This document shows, in pieces, positions 1 to 6,675 of a DNA stretch of 12,260 nt (its first letter is position 1; every line of letters starts with the position of its first letter). The DNA comes from Candidatus Methanoperedentaceae archaeon. GTDB lineage: Archaea > Halobacteriota > Methanosarcinia > Methanosarcinales > Methanoperedenaceae. A model generated the notes under the pieces. It worked only from the letters and a program-made list of their open reading frames with translations, did not search any database and had not been told where the DNA came from. The position numbers and the translations under genes were made by a program. The stretch spans positions 4,860 to 17,119 of the forward strand of contig DUGO01000042.1 of assembly GCA_013331375.1 (NCBI GenBank), written 5' to 3'.

Positions 1-563
1 GGGGCTATCTCAGGCTTTGCCGAGCTGACAAGAGCCACAAAGCTTGATTTCCCGACGTTAGGATAACCCGCCACAACTATGGTAGGCTCTTCACTGACTT
101 CCGGGAGCTTGCGCAGCTTATTCCTTGCCTCATTGAGGAGCAGGAGGTCGTCCTCAAGCTCGTACACGATGGAAGAAATGCGCCCCAAGGCAGCCTTCCT
201 GACTGTTGTCGGGTCTCCGCTCGCCCGCATCTTCGGGATGTAAGACCTGCTGACCTCGCCTATCTTTTTCCCCGCCCACTGGACTGACGACAGGGCTGGC
301 TTTATCTTATCGATACCCGCGAGCACATCCGCAAGCTCCCTGTAGAACGGCGGGATACTATCGAAACTGGGGAATCGCTGCACTATATTGAAGAGATTAT
401 CTGAGAGGATGTTCGATGCTGTGAGCAGCATGGCTTCTTCAGCCTCGAGCTTTGACCTCGCATCCCTCACAGTCTTGCCCCGGCGGGTGCGGACAGCCCT
501 CCGGAATGCCTTATCCAGCAGCTCCTCTGCGGTTGGGACTGTGGGTATCTTTTCAAATATCAT
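1..563 (-). CDS. NOG1-like GTP-binding protein, N-terminal part (partial at window edge)
   Basis: Seen: the reverse strand from the ATG at 563 reads 187 codons and runs off the window start. It begins MIFEKIPTVPTAEELLDKAF, typical of the NOG1 N-terminal helical domain. That domain (about residues 1-160) is rich in Arg, Lys and Leu helices. It leads into the G1/P-loop GYPNVGKSS at residues 166-174, followed by FVALVSSAKPEIA where switch I begins. Known: NOG1/Obg-type GTPases bind GTP and assist assembly of the large ribosomal subunit; archaeal members are about 330 residues, so roughly half the protein, with the G2-G5 motifs, is outside the window. The start is supported by a TATA-like TTATAA centred about 26 nt upstream, which implies a leaderless mRNA. 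It is divergent from the diadenylate cyclase gene. Confidence in the family is high. Confidence 0.9.
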   Translation of the reverse strand, partial: MIFEKIPTVPTAEELLDKAFRRAVRTRRGKTVRDARSKLEAEEAMLLTASNILSDNLFNIVQRFPSFDSIPPFYRELADVLAGIDKIKPALSSVQWAGKKIGEVSRSYIPKMRASGDPTTVRKAALGRISSIVYELEDDLLLLNEARNKLRKLPEVSEEPTIVVAGYPNVGKSSFVALVSSAKPEIA

Positions 564-586
564 GTGCCATAGATGGTACACCACGG

Positions 587-592
587 TTATAA
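587..592 (-). promoter_or_regulatory. TATA box of the NOG1-like gene
   Basis: TTATAA is centred 26-27 nt before the ATG at 563. This is the usual archaeal TATA-to-start distance, so transcription probably begins at or very near the start codon. No convincing Shine-Dalgarno site lies in between, which agrees with a leaderless transcript. Confidence 0.5.
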
Positions 593-623
593 GCATATGT
601 GAAATTTTTACGGGAAGGACTGT

Positions 624-632
624 AATATATAT
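624..632 (+). promoter_or_regulatory. TATA box of the diadenylate cyclase gene
   Basis: An AATATATAT tract is followed about 25 nt later by a predicted start site near 654-658. A leader of some 25 nt would then carry the strong Shine-Dalgarno GGTGATC at 669-675. The position is inferred from base composition and spacing only. Confidence 0.45.
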
Positions 633-668
633 CTGTGAACAGCATGTACCATATCCCTCAAGTGACAG

Positions 669-675
669 GGTGATC
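669..675 (+). promoter_or_regulatory. Strong Shine-Dalgarno site of the diadenylate cyclase gene
   Basis: GGTGATC is complementary to the conserved 3' end of archaeal 16S rRNA. It lies 4 nt before CTG 680 and 6 nt before the out-of-frame GTG 682. It marks where translation should begin even though no ATG, GTG or TTG is available there in the coding frame. Confidence 0.6.
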
Positions 676-679
676 GTCT

Positions 680-1447
680 CTGTGGGCAAATGTCCTGGCA
701 AAGGAAGCGCAGAATTTTGCACGGATAGCTGAAAATGCAGAAGAATCAGGGGAGCTTGAAAGCGCGGCTGCGCATTACCGTAAGGCTGCGTCAAGATACA
801 GGCAGGCGTCTGACATTGCGCAGGAGCTCAATGAGATAAACAGGCTGCGTGAATCCTCGAATTATTACTATAATCGCGCGCTGAGGCTTGAGAGGAAGCT
901 GCCTGATAACGCTGAAAATGAGGCGACGGCGGTAGCAATGGAGCCTCCAAGGAAGGGGACCATTACGCTCTGCGACCTTGTCCGGGAAACGGACATATCT
1001 GAGCACGTGCTTGATGCTGTGCTGAAGGTGGCACTTGAGATAAGCGCTGAGGGGAGAGAGGGGCACCGCATCGGGACTGCGTTCCTTGTGGGCGATTCTC
1101 CCGGCGTGATGGCTCGGTCGAGGCAGCTTGTGCTGAACCCTTTCAAGGGATACGACAAGAATAATACGATGGTGACAGACCCCGAGATACAGAATACCAT
1201 AAAGGAGTTCGCGCAGCTCGACGGCGTGTTTGTCATCTCTTCTGAAGGCGCGGTTGAGGCTGCGGGCAGGTACATCACAGTGGATGCGGGCGATACCAGG
1301 CTCAATGGTCTCGGCACGCGGCATACGTCCGTGGCAGCCATGACGAAAGCGACAAGGTCTGTGGGGGTGGTGGTCTCCCAGAGCGGGGGCGTGATACGGC
1401 TGTTCAGGGAGGGGAGGCTGACAGGCGTGGTAAAGGCGCACGGGTGA
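680..1447 (+). CDS. DacZ-like diadenylate cyclase (c-di-AMP synthase), N-terminal helical region plus DisA_N domain
   Basis: Known: archaeal DacZ-type enzymes condense two ATP into cyclic di-AMP. Seen: about 255 codons. Residues 1-85 form a helical Ala/Glu/Arg-rich region (SGELESAAAHYRKAASRYRQ) resembling MIT/TPR-like helical hairpins. Residues 95-255 are a DisA_N-type domain. The DGA motif appears as LDGV (Asp181-Gly182-Val183), the GTRHR motif as GTRHT (212-216), and the end reads VVSQSGGVIRLFREGRL, typical of archaeal members. Start: the frame is open from 674 to the stop at 1445-1447. Its first ATG is at 938, inside the protein. The only plausible initiator near the Shine-Dalgarno at 669-675 is CTG 680; GTG 682 would need a frameshift. 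The start is therefore uncertain, and a sequencing indel near 676-700 is possible. The family call is firm; activity is unproven because the motifs deviate slightly. Confidence 0.8.
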   Translation: MWANVLAKEAQNFARIAENAEESGELESAAAHYRKAASRYRQASDIAQELNEINRLRESSNYYYNRALRLERKLPDNAENEATAVAMEPPRKGTITLCDLVRETDISEHVLDAVLKVALEISAEGREGHRIGTAFLVGDSPGVMARSRQLVLNPFKGYDKNNTMVTDPEIQNTIKEFAQLDGVFVISSEGAVEAAGRYITVDAGDTRLNGLGTRHTSVAAMTKATRSVGVVVSQSGGVIRLFREGRLTGVVKAHG

Positions 1448-1506
1448 TGCAATATATTGTGTTTTCCCAGTGCTGATTGCTGCAATGCTAATAAAAAATC
1501 AGGACA

Positions 1507-1520
1507 AGATGCGCGCATCT
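1507..1520. repeat. 14-bp perfect palindrome between convergent genes
   Basis: AGATGCGCGCATCT reads the same on both strands. It lies in the 115-bp gap between the stop of the diadenylate cyclase gene and the stop of the AT-rich gene facing it. It has no loop and no following T-run, so it is not a classical terminator. It could be a protein-binding dyad. Confidence 0.4.
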
Positions 1521-1562
1521 GAGTGTATTGCAAAAGTTCTGCAGTTCTCTTCAGGTGCAGAT

Positions 1563-2339
1563 TTAAGATTTATTCAAAACCATGATTATTTTCTCCCAAT
1601 TTTTTTCCCCAAAAGTATTTTTAGAAATATGACCTGCACGTGATGGCGTATCGGGACATACAAATGCTTTTGTATTGCATGTTGCGTTTTCCCAATAATT
1701 TGCTCCCCTCGGACATATTATACATATATCGCCGTCTTCTGTTTTTGGTACTAATTCTTTTTTCACAAAACTGCACATAATTTTAGAACTTTCAAGCTCA
1801 ATAGTATGATTATGAATGTAAGATTTTGAATGATATGGAACTAATTGCAATACAGCAACCTTATTTGCAATGTGGCTTAACTTCTGAGCATATGAGTTCG
1901 TACCTTTAACTTCTTGGATAAGCCATTTAAACTTTTTTTCATAATATTGACCGCCACCATGCCAAAGAAACTTTGGATTTAAAAAAATAAACGGATAATC
2001 GTTATCTAATTCTTGTCGCAAATTATTAATCAAAGCGTCTTTTAGTTCTTTGTCATATGATTCTGCATAATAGTCTAATATTCCAAAGCCAGGATTTAGC
2101 ATTAAAATATATATTTCTGCTTTTTCAATATTCCCAATATAAGGAATAGGAATTAACCCTAAGTGAAATCTATTTTCAAATTTGATATTTGGACTTTTTA
2201 TGAGTTTAATATAATCATCAAAATTCTTGCAGGCATAGTAATATTCTTTCCCTATTTTATCACTTGGATGCGCGACTGGCATTTGTTCTTTTTTTAAGTT
2301 TTCGATATATTTTTCCCAAAAATCAATTAATTTATTCAT
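1563..2339 (-). CDS. AT-rich orphan gene; unknown, possibly uracil-DNA-glycosylase-like fold
   Basis: Seen: an ORF of 258 codons from ATG 2339, or 260 from an in-frame GTG at 2345. AGGTG (2347-2343) overlaps that GTG and lies 3 nt before the ATG, so the start is not settled. I do not recognise the family with certainty. The stretch LIPIPYIGNIEKAEIYILML followed by NPG (about residues 62-84), the later LQLVPYHSK, and a C-terminal TPSRAGHIS are arranged like motifs of the UDG/MUG superfamily (proline-rich loop, NPG strand, late PS-containing loop). That is inference from order and spacing; no catalytic residue can be assigned. FLNPKFLWHGGGQYY in the middle is distinctive. Base use is strikingly AT-rich, with many AAA, ATT and TTT codons, unlike every neighbour, which points to recent horizontal acquisition. 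It is convergent with the cyclase gene. Confidence 0.75.
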   Translation of the reverse strand: MNKLIDFWEKYIENLKKEQMPVAHPSDKIGKEYYYACKNFDDYIKLIKSPNIKFENRFHLGLIPIPYIGNIEKAEIYILMLNPGFGILDYYAESYDKELKDALINNLRQELDNDYPFIFLNPKFLWHGGGQYYEKKFKWLIQEVKGTNSYAQKLSHIANKVAVLQLVPYHSKSYIHNHTIELESSKIMCSFVKKELVPKTEDGDICIICPRGANYWENATCNTKAFVCPDTPSRAGHISKNTFGEKNWEKIIMVLNKS

Positions 2340-2363
2340 AAACACCTATAATAGGCAATATTG

Positions 2364-2387
2364 CATTAAATATTGTGCAAATATATC
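2364..2387 (-). promoter_or_regulatory. Probable promoter region of the AT-rich gene
   Basis: On the reverse strand two TATA-like tracts lie upstream of the start: GATATATTT (2387-2379) and AATATTTAATG (2374-2364). The first would give a leader of about 18 nt containing the AGGTG; the second would give an almost leaderless GTG start at 2345. The neighbourhood also holds the palindrome GCAATATTGC (2355-2364) and is too AT-rich to choose between them. Confidence 0.35.
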
Positions 2388-2473
2388 GCGCAATCTTACT
2401 TATAATGAAGTTATATTTATTTCTATCGCCTCATTGGAGCTTTCTACTACTCACCCATCAATTTCCCACGCTA

Positions 2474-2716
2474 TTATGATAGCAGCTTGGCGCCCCGGTG
2501 CTCTCCGCACCACTCGCGCAGAGAGATTTCTATCTTGCAGCTGTGCCTGGCGAGTTCTCCTTGTGTGAACTGGGATATCCACGCGCGCCTGCGCCCCGCG
2601 TACATGCATCCCTCTGCGAATGCAGAACCCGTCCTGCCCGCCCGCGCGATTGGGAGTTCTATCCAAAGCCCATCATGCTTGAAGCAGGATACACACGGCT
2701 TAAAGTTAAATATCAT
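2474..2716 (-). CDS. Small Cys-rich hypothetical protein (80 aa), possible zinc-binding
   Basis: Seen: the reverse strand from ATG 2716 encodes MIFNFKPCVSCFKHDGLWIE through to LREWCGEHRGAKLLS. It contains a CxxC pair near the N-terminus and three later Cys residues, a pattern that could bind zinc. Codon choice (ATA for Ile, AGG for Arg, mixed GAA/GAG) matches the resident genes, and the three Trp and mixed composition look more protein-like than the two forward-strand readings of the same DNA. Against it: there is no clear Shine-Dalgarno or TATA box, and the likely TATA box of the next gene lies inside it. The frame is open to an ATG at 2821, but that extension would overlap the coiled-coil gene. 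It may be a remnant or fragment. I cannot name a family. Confidence 0.45.
   Translation of the reverse strand: MIFNFKPCVSCFKHDGLWIELPIARAGRTGSAFAEGCMYAGRRRAWISQFTQGELARHSCKIEISLREWCGEHRGAKLLS
2706..2713 (+). promoter_or_regulatory. TATA box of the coiled-coil gene
   Basis: TTAAATAT is centred 25-26 nt before ATG 2735, and no Shine-Dalgarno site lies between, so a leaderless transcript is likely. It overlaps the first codons of the Cys-rich reverse-strand ORF. Confidence 0.45.
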
Positions 2717-2734
2717 GGGATTCAAGTATAGCTC

Positions 2735-3052
2735 ATGCCCGCTGAGAAGATACCCGGGTGGCTGGAACGGCTGCTGTTGCCAGCGCTTAATGAAATGAAG
2801 GGTGATATTAAAGCCGTTCATGGAGAGCTTAAAGCTGTGAATGCCCGGATAGATTCAACGAATGAACGTATTGACAGCCTGAGAAATGAAACAAAGGCCG
2901 ATTTAGGACGGCTTGAGGAAAGGATAGATAGCCTAAGAACTGAAATGACCGTTAGGCTTGATTCCATAGAGGAGCGCATCCCTGTTATTGAAGAGATAAC
3001 AGCTCTCAAACTCAAAATAGCGGATATTGAGAAAAGGCTCGCTGTGGCATAA
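2735..3052 (+). CDS. Short coiled-coil protein (105 aa), unknown function
   Basis: Seen: residues 1-20 (MPAEKIPGWLERLLLPALNE) are a short amphipathic segment; residues 20-103 are an almost unbroken charged heptad-type coiled coil. It contains two adjacent 18-residue repeats starting ERIDSL: residues 44-61 (ERIDSLRNETKADLGRLE) and 62-79 (ERIDSLRTEMTVRLDSIE). The DNA copies (2864-2917 and 2918-2971) have diverged, so the duplication is old or maintained at the protein level. There are no Cys, no signal peptide and no membrane helix. It may be a self-assembling or partner-binding adaptor, but no function can be assigned. It probably has its own leaderless promoter and is followed by a terminator-like hairpin, so it appears to be a single-gene unit upstream of cooC. 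Confidence 0.75.
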   Translation: MPAEKIPGWLERLLLPALNEMKGDIKAVHGELKAVNARIDSTNERIDSLRNETKADLGRLEERIDSLRTEMTVRLDSIEERIPVIEEITALKLKIADIEKRLAVA

Positions 3053-3070
3053 CTTTGGTTTGCGCAGCGA

Positions 3071-3096
3071 AGCCCGCGAGATTGGGGGCTCTTTTT
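3071..3096 (+). terminator. Hairpin plus T-run after the coiled-coil gene
   Basis: AGCCC (3071-3075) can pair with GGGCT (3086-3090) across a 10-nt loop, and TTTTT follows at 3092-3096. The stem is short. Archaeal termination relies mainly on the T-tract, which is present here 40 nt after the stop codon. Confidence 0.4.
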
Positions 3097-3143
3097 GGTC
3101 CCATCTTTTGGCAGCCTGCCCGCAGCCTCACCAAATCGTAAAC

Positions 3144-3150
3144 TTTAAAT
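3144..3150 (+). promoter_or_regulatory. TATA box of the cooC-cdhDE operon
   Basis: TTTAAAT lies in the short AT-rich stretch before cooC. A start site about 26 nt downstream (near 3173) would leave a leader of only 10-14 nt. The 9-bp sequence TGGGGGCTC (3083-3091) recurs inverted as GAGCCCCCA (3173-3181), bracketing this promoter. Confidence 0.5.
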
Positions 3151-3186
3151 GATTAAGAATAGATTCAGGTTCGAGCCCCCAGAGTG

Positions 3187-3939
3187 ATGAGCCAGGTAAT
3201 AGCGATTACGGGAAAAGGCGGCACAGGCAAGACAGCTCTGGCTGCCCTCCTTGTGCGCCACCTCATCAAAAACCGGAAGTCCCTGCTGGTCATCGACGCA
3301 GACGCGGACACGAATCTCCCCGGCGCGCTCGGCGTAACAGCCGAAAAGACGGTTGGCGAAATGAAAGAGTTCATGTTCGAGCAGCGCGACAAGATGTCGC
3401 CCGATACAGACAAGGAGCGCGTGCTGGAATCCAAGATATACGAGGTGCTCACGGAGACAAAGCACTACGACCTGCTGGTCATGGGACGCCCTGAGGGTGC
3501 AGGCTGCTACTGCTTCGCGAACAACCTGCTGCGCGGCATCATGGACAGGCTCATCAAAAACTATGACATAACGATAATCGATACCGCAGCCGGGCTTGAG
3601 CACCTGAGCAGGCGGCTGATACGCGATGTTGACACGATGGTCGTGGTCACTGATGGCTCGCGGCGCGGGCTGCAGACCGCAGAGCGGATACGCGACCTCG
3701 CTGGCAAGCTCAGCCTGAACGTGAAGCGGATGTACGTTGCAGCCAATAAGGTGACGGACGAGAACCGTGAGACGATAAAGCGATATGCAGCCGAGCTGAA
3801 ACTTGAGCTCATCGGAGCGATACCGTTCGATGCCGGGCTTGCAAGGCTTGATATGGAGGGAACTCCCCTTGTGCAGCTCGGCGATGATTCCCCGGCAGTG
3901 AAGGAGACCGGCGTGATAGCAAAGAGGATAGGACTGTGA
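3187..3939 (+). CDS. cooC: CooC-type ATPase for nickel/metallocluster maturation of CODH/ACS
   Basis: Known: CooC/AcsF ATPases of the SIMIBI (MinD/NifH-like) class couple ATP hydrolysis to nickel insertion into CODH or acetyl-CoA synthase. Seen: deviant Walker A GKGGTGKT at residues 9-16 with the signature lysine Lys10, DADAD at 37-41, and [10 protein letters not shown] with the metal-binding CxC at Cys107 and Cys109. Switch II is [12 protein letters not shown] from Asp132, and [11 protein letters not shown] corresponds to the usual third-motif region. Length (250 aa) is normal for the family. Start: ATG 3187 is chosen; GTG 3184 directly before it is equally possible. No Shine-Dalgarno is visible and the leader would be very short. 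It is first in a cooC-cdhD-cdhE operon, 16 nt before cdhD. I cannot say from sequence whether it serves the CODH or the ACS cluster. Confidence 0.93.
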   Translation: MSQVIAITGKGGTGKTALAALLVRHLIKNRKSLLVIDADADTNLPGALGVTAEKTVGEMKEFMFEQRDKMSPDTDKERVLESKIYEVLTETKHYDLLVMGRPEGAGCYCFANNLLRGIMDRLIKNYDITIIDTAAGLEHLSRRLIRDVDTMVVVTDGSRRGLQTAERIRDLAGKLSLNVKRMYVAANKVTDENRETIKRYAAELKLELIGAIPFDAGLARLDMEGTPLVQLGDDSPAVKETGVIAKRIGL

Positions 3940-3945
3940 GATAAC

Positions 3946-3951
3946 AGGTGG
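3946..3951 (+). promoter_or_regulatory. Shine-Dalgarno site of cdhD
   Basis: AGGTGG ends 4 nt before ATG 3956 and fixes the cdhD start within the 16-nt gap after cooC. Confidence 0.6.
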
Positions 3952-3955
3952 CAGA

Positions 3956-5275
3956 ATGGCAGCGAAGAAAATCAAATTATCAGAACTTGGCGAAATGTTC
4001 AAAGGGCTTGACGTTGAGGCTCTTGAAGGCGTAAAAATAGAAGGCGATATCGAGATAGACCTTGGCGGTGCAGGTCTTTCCCCGCAGGTCGCACAGGCGC
4101 TCGGTCATGAAACGACCCAGATCGCTGCCCATCTCATAAACATCGCCCGCATCCTGGGCTACCCAGCTGATAAAGTGCTCGGCATAGGCGGCGCACCCGG
4201 CATTCCGGCGCAGGCGGGAAGACCGGTCCTCCGCGAGCTCATCCCTGCAAAGTTCCAGGCGAACAGGTTCGAGGACTGGAAGAGCCAGATACAGGAAGTC
4301 ACCATAGGCGCAACATCTGCGGACGGGGGCACGAGAAAGAGTACGGTCACGCTTGGGGGCGAGAGGGCGCTGCCCTTCTATCCCGATGCCCCGATGCCTC
4401 ACAGACCGCACATCACGATGGACGTGTTCGACATGCCCATCGGCATGGCAAAAGCCGTAAAATCGCATTACGAAGACATTATCAACAGCCCCGCAGAGTG
4501 GGCTAAGAAGGTCGTGCGGGATTTCGGGGCTGACATGGTCACAATCCATCTCATCAGCACTGACCCGAACATCAAGAACACGTCAGCCAGGGACGCAGCA
4601 AAGACGGTCGAGGACGTGCTCCAGGCTGTGGATGTGCCAATCGTTATAGGCGGCTCAGGCAACCCTGAGAAAGACCCCGAAGTGCTGGAGGCAGCCGCAA
4701 AAGCAGCGGCAGGAGAGCGGTGCCTTCTCGCATCCGCAAGCCTGAACCTCGATTATGCACGCATAGCAAAGGCTGCGAACGAGTTCAACCACGTTGTGCT
4801 CTCATGGACGCAGCTTGAGATCAATGCCCAGAAAGAGCTTAACCGCAAGCTCATGAAGCAGTGCAACGTGAAGCGTGAGAATATCGTGATGGACCCCACG
4901 ACCGCGGCGCTGGGGTACGGGCTCGACTACGCGTACACCAACATGGAGCGTATCAGGCTTGCCGGGCTCACGGGCGACCAGGAGCTATCATTCCCGATGT
5001 CAAGCGGTACCACGAATGCATGGGGCGCGCGAGAAGCATGGATGACATCCTCGCCCATCAAAGAGGACTCTGACTGGGGAGCAAGGGAATACAGGGGACC
5101 GATATGGGAAATCGTCACGGGGCTCACGCTTGCGCTGGCGGGAAATGACCTTTTCATGATGATGCACCCGGGTGCTGTGGCAGTGCTGCGGGAGATAACA
5201 CAGACACTTTTCGGCTCAATCGAATCTGAGGCAATCGACATATCCGGCTGGACCGCAAGAGGGATAAAGCCATGA
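3956..5275 (+). CDS. cdhD: CODH/ACS delta subunit, small subunit of the corrinoid iron-sulfur protein
   Basis: Known: CdhD pairs with CdhE as the corrinoid Fe-S protein that carries the methyl group between tetrahydrosarcinapterin and the A-cluster of acetyl-CoA synthase. Seen: 439 aa, the usual length. The N-terminus ([20 protein letters not shown]) is typical of archaeal CdhD. A TIM-barrel-like body includes [74 protein letters not shown] and the late [18 protein letters not shown]. It has no Fe-S cysteine motif, as expected for this subunit. Its stop codon overlaps the cdhE start (ATGA), so the partners are probably made in equal amounts by translational coupling. Nothing suggests a truncation or pseudogene. 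Confidence 0.96.
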   Translation: MAAKKIKLSELGEMFKGLDVEALEGVKIEGDIEIDLGGAGLSPQVAQALGHETTQIAAHLINIARILGYPADKVLGIGGAPGIPAQAGRPVLRELIPAKFQANRFEDWKSQIQEVTIGATSADGGTRKSTVTLGGERALPFYPDAPMPHRPHITMDVFDMPIGMAKAVKSHYEDIINSPAEWAKKVVRDFGADMVTIHLISTDPNIKNTSARDAAKTVEDVLQAVDVPIVIGGSGNPEKDPEVLEAAAKAAAGERCLLASASLNLDYARIAKAANEFNHVVLSWTQLEINAQKELNRKLMKQCNVKRENIVMDPTTAALGYGLDYAYTNMERIRLAGLTGDQELSFPMSSGTTNAWGAREAWMTSSPIKEDSDWGAREYRGPIWEIVTGLTLALAGNDLFMMMHPGAVAVLREITQTLFGSIESEAIDISGWTARGIKP

Positions 5276-6675
5276 GAGTAAAGAGCCCGCTTGAGGTCTA
5301 CAGGTTCCTCCCGCAGATAAACTGCGCCGAGTGCGGTGAGACTACATGCATGGCGTTCGCTGCGCGGCTCATCGACAGGTCAAAGAAGCTCGAAGACTGC
5401 CCGCCGCTGCTGAAAGATGAGTTCAAGAGCAAGTACCTTGAGCTTGCAAGGCTGCTCGCGCCCGAGATACGTGAGATAGTCATAGGTACGGGAGAACATG
5501 CAAAGAAAGTCGGCGGCGATGATGTCCTGTACCGCCACCAGCTCACGTTTTTCAACCCGCCCCTGCTTGCCTACGACGTTGAGGATACCCTGGATGACAA
5601 AGCACTCGTGGAAAGGGTGAAAAAGATACACGATTTCAAGAAGTTCTACGTGGGCAGGTTCCTGAAGCTGAATGGGGTTGCTGTGCGCGCGATCTCAGGT
5701 GATAGAACAAAGTTTGCGGCTGCTGTTAAGAAAGTCGCAGAGACAACACCCCTGCCGATTATCCTCTGCTCCCTTGACCCGGCTATACTCCGGGCAGGTG
5801 TCGAAGCCGTGAAGGACAGGAAACCGCTCATCTATGCTGCAAATGAAACTAACTGGAAAGAGGTCGCAGCGCTCGCGCTTGAATTTAATCTGCCTGTGGT
5901 GCTGTTCTCTGAGAACCTCGATACCCTGAAATCCCTCGCTGTATCATTCGCCGAGATGGGCATAAAGGAGATCGTACTTGACCCCGGCACATATCCTGCT
6001 GGCAAGAAGCTTCGGGAGTCATTCCAGAGGTTCCTTAACCTGCGGCGTGCTGGCATAAAAGAAGGGCAGAAAGACGTCGCGCTGCCGCTCATGGCTGTCC
6101 CGATGACAGCATGGTTCGTCGAGAATGACCCTGTGAACGCATCCTACTGGGAGACCGTGCTCGCCTCCGTTTTCATCGTCCGGTACGCTGATATCATGAT
6201 ACTCCACAGCCTTGAGCCGTATGCGCTCCTGCCAGAGCTGCACCTGCGTGATACTATATACACAGACCCGCGCACCCCAGTCAAGGTCAACCCTGGCGTG
6301 TTCGAGGTAGGCGCTCCCACAAAGGATTCGCCCGTGATAGTCACCACCAACTTCGCACTCACGTACTACACGGTTGAAAGCGACCTGTCCTCCAACAAGG
6401 TCAACTGCTACCTTGCAGCAGTCGACACCGACGGCATAGGCGTGGAAGCAGCGGTTGCAGGCGGGCAGCTCACAGCAGCAAAGATAAAGGACACCTTTTC
6501 TAAAGCCGGGTTTGATTTCAAGGAGAAGACCAGCCACAGCACGCTCATAATACCAGGGCTTGCGGCGCGCCTGCAGGGCGATGCTGAGGATGCTACAGGG
6601 CTCAAGGTCAAAGTGGGACCTCCGGACTCGGGGCGCATACCGGGCTGGCTTGAGAAGAACTGGCCGCCCAAATGA
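5272..6675 (+). CDS. cdhE: CODH/ACS gamma subunit, large corrinoid Fe-S protein subunit
   Basis: Known: CdhE binds a [4Fe-4S] cluster and the corrinoid cofactor, and its cobalt accepts and donates the methyl group. Seen: 467 aa, near the usual archaeal length. The N-terminal cluster motif is C18-x2-C21-x4-C26-x16-C43 ([11 protein letters not shown], then DC). The central TIM-barrel contains [18 protein letters not shown]. The C-terminal corrinoid-binding region reads [13 protein letters not shown], then [20 protein letters not shown], then [13 protein letters not shown]. It starts at the ATG overlapping the cdhD stop. The last codon ends exactly where the stop codon of the convergent gene begins (6675/6676), so the two transcripts must overlap. 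cdhA, cdhB and cdhC are not in the window. Confidence 0.96.
   Translation: MRVKSPLEVYRFLPQINCAECGETTCMAFAARLIDRSKKLEDCPPLLKDEFKSKYLELARLLAPEIREIVIGTGEHAKKVGGDDVLYRHQLTFFNPPLLAYDVEDTLDDKALVERVKKIHDFKKFYVGRFLKLNGVAVRAISGDRTKFAAAVKKVAETTPLPIILCSLDPAILRAGVEAVKDRKPLIYAANETNWKEVAALALEFNLPVVLFSENLDTLKSLAVSFAEMGIKEIVLDPGTYPAGKKLRESFQRFLNLRRAGIKEGQKDVALPLMAVPMTAWFVENDPVNASYWETVLASVFIVRYADIMILHSLEPYALLPELHLRDTIYTDPRTPVKVNPGVFEVGAPTKDSPVIVTTNFALTYYTVESDLSSNKVNCYLAAVDTDGIGVEAAVAGGQLTAAKIKDTFSKAGFDFKEKTSHSTLIIPGLAARLQGDAEDATGLKVKVGPPDSGRIPGWLEKNWPPK

Larger units (their letters stand above)
573..652. repeat. 8-bp inverted repeat across the NOG1/dacZ divergent promoters
   Basis: ATGGTACA at 573-580 and TGTACCAT at 645-652 are exact reverse complements. 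Each copy lies just downstream of the TATA box of the gene it faces: 6 nt after the NOG1 TATA and about 12 nt after the dacZ TATA. The copies could be half-sites of a shared operator, but an 8-bp match may also occur by chance. Confidence 0.35.

Noticed and set aside
388..732. 114-codon forward ORF
   Set aside because: Its first half is antisense to the NOG1-like gene and the rest crosses the divergent promoter; the composition is Ser/Arg/Val-rich without any motif.
791..1533. Two long reverse-strand ORFs (791-1441 and 868-1533)
   Set aside because: Both are antisense to the diadenylate cyclase gene, whose DisA_N motifs are clear. The reverse readings have no motifs and skewed composition.
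2487..2798. Forward ORFs at 2487-2798 and 2498-2731
   Set aside because: They have scattered Pro/Arg/Ser composition, no ribosome site and codon use unlike the resident genes; the reverse-strand Cys-rich reading is more protein-like, and the first overlaps the coiled-coil gene.
3166..3181. CAGGTTCGAGCCCCCA resembles the T-arm and 3' end of a tRNA gene
   Set aside because: The stem on either side of TTCGAGC cannot pair beyond 2 bp, and no D-arm or anticodon arm is recognisable upstream. It is a chance likeness, with a weak possibility of an ancient fragment.
3145..4002. 285-codon reverse ORF opposite cooC
   Set aside because: It is a shadow of a gene with unmistakable Walker A, DADAD and CxC motifs.
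3980..4549. Reverse ORF opposite cdhD
   Set aside because: It is antisense to the well-conserved CdhD reading frame and has no start signals.
6019..6537. 172-codon reverse ORF opposite cdhE
   Set aside because: It lies wholly inside cdhE and has no motif or promoter.
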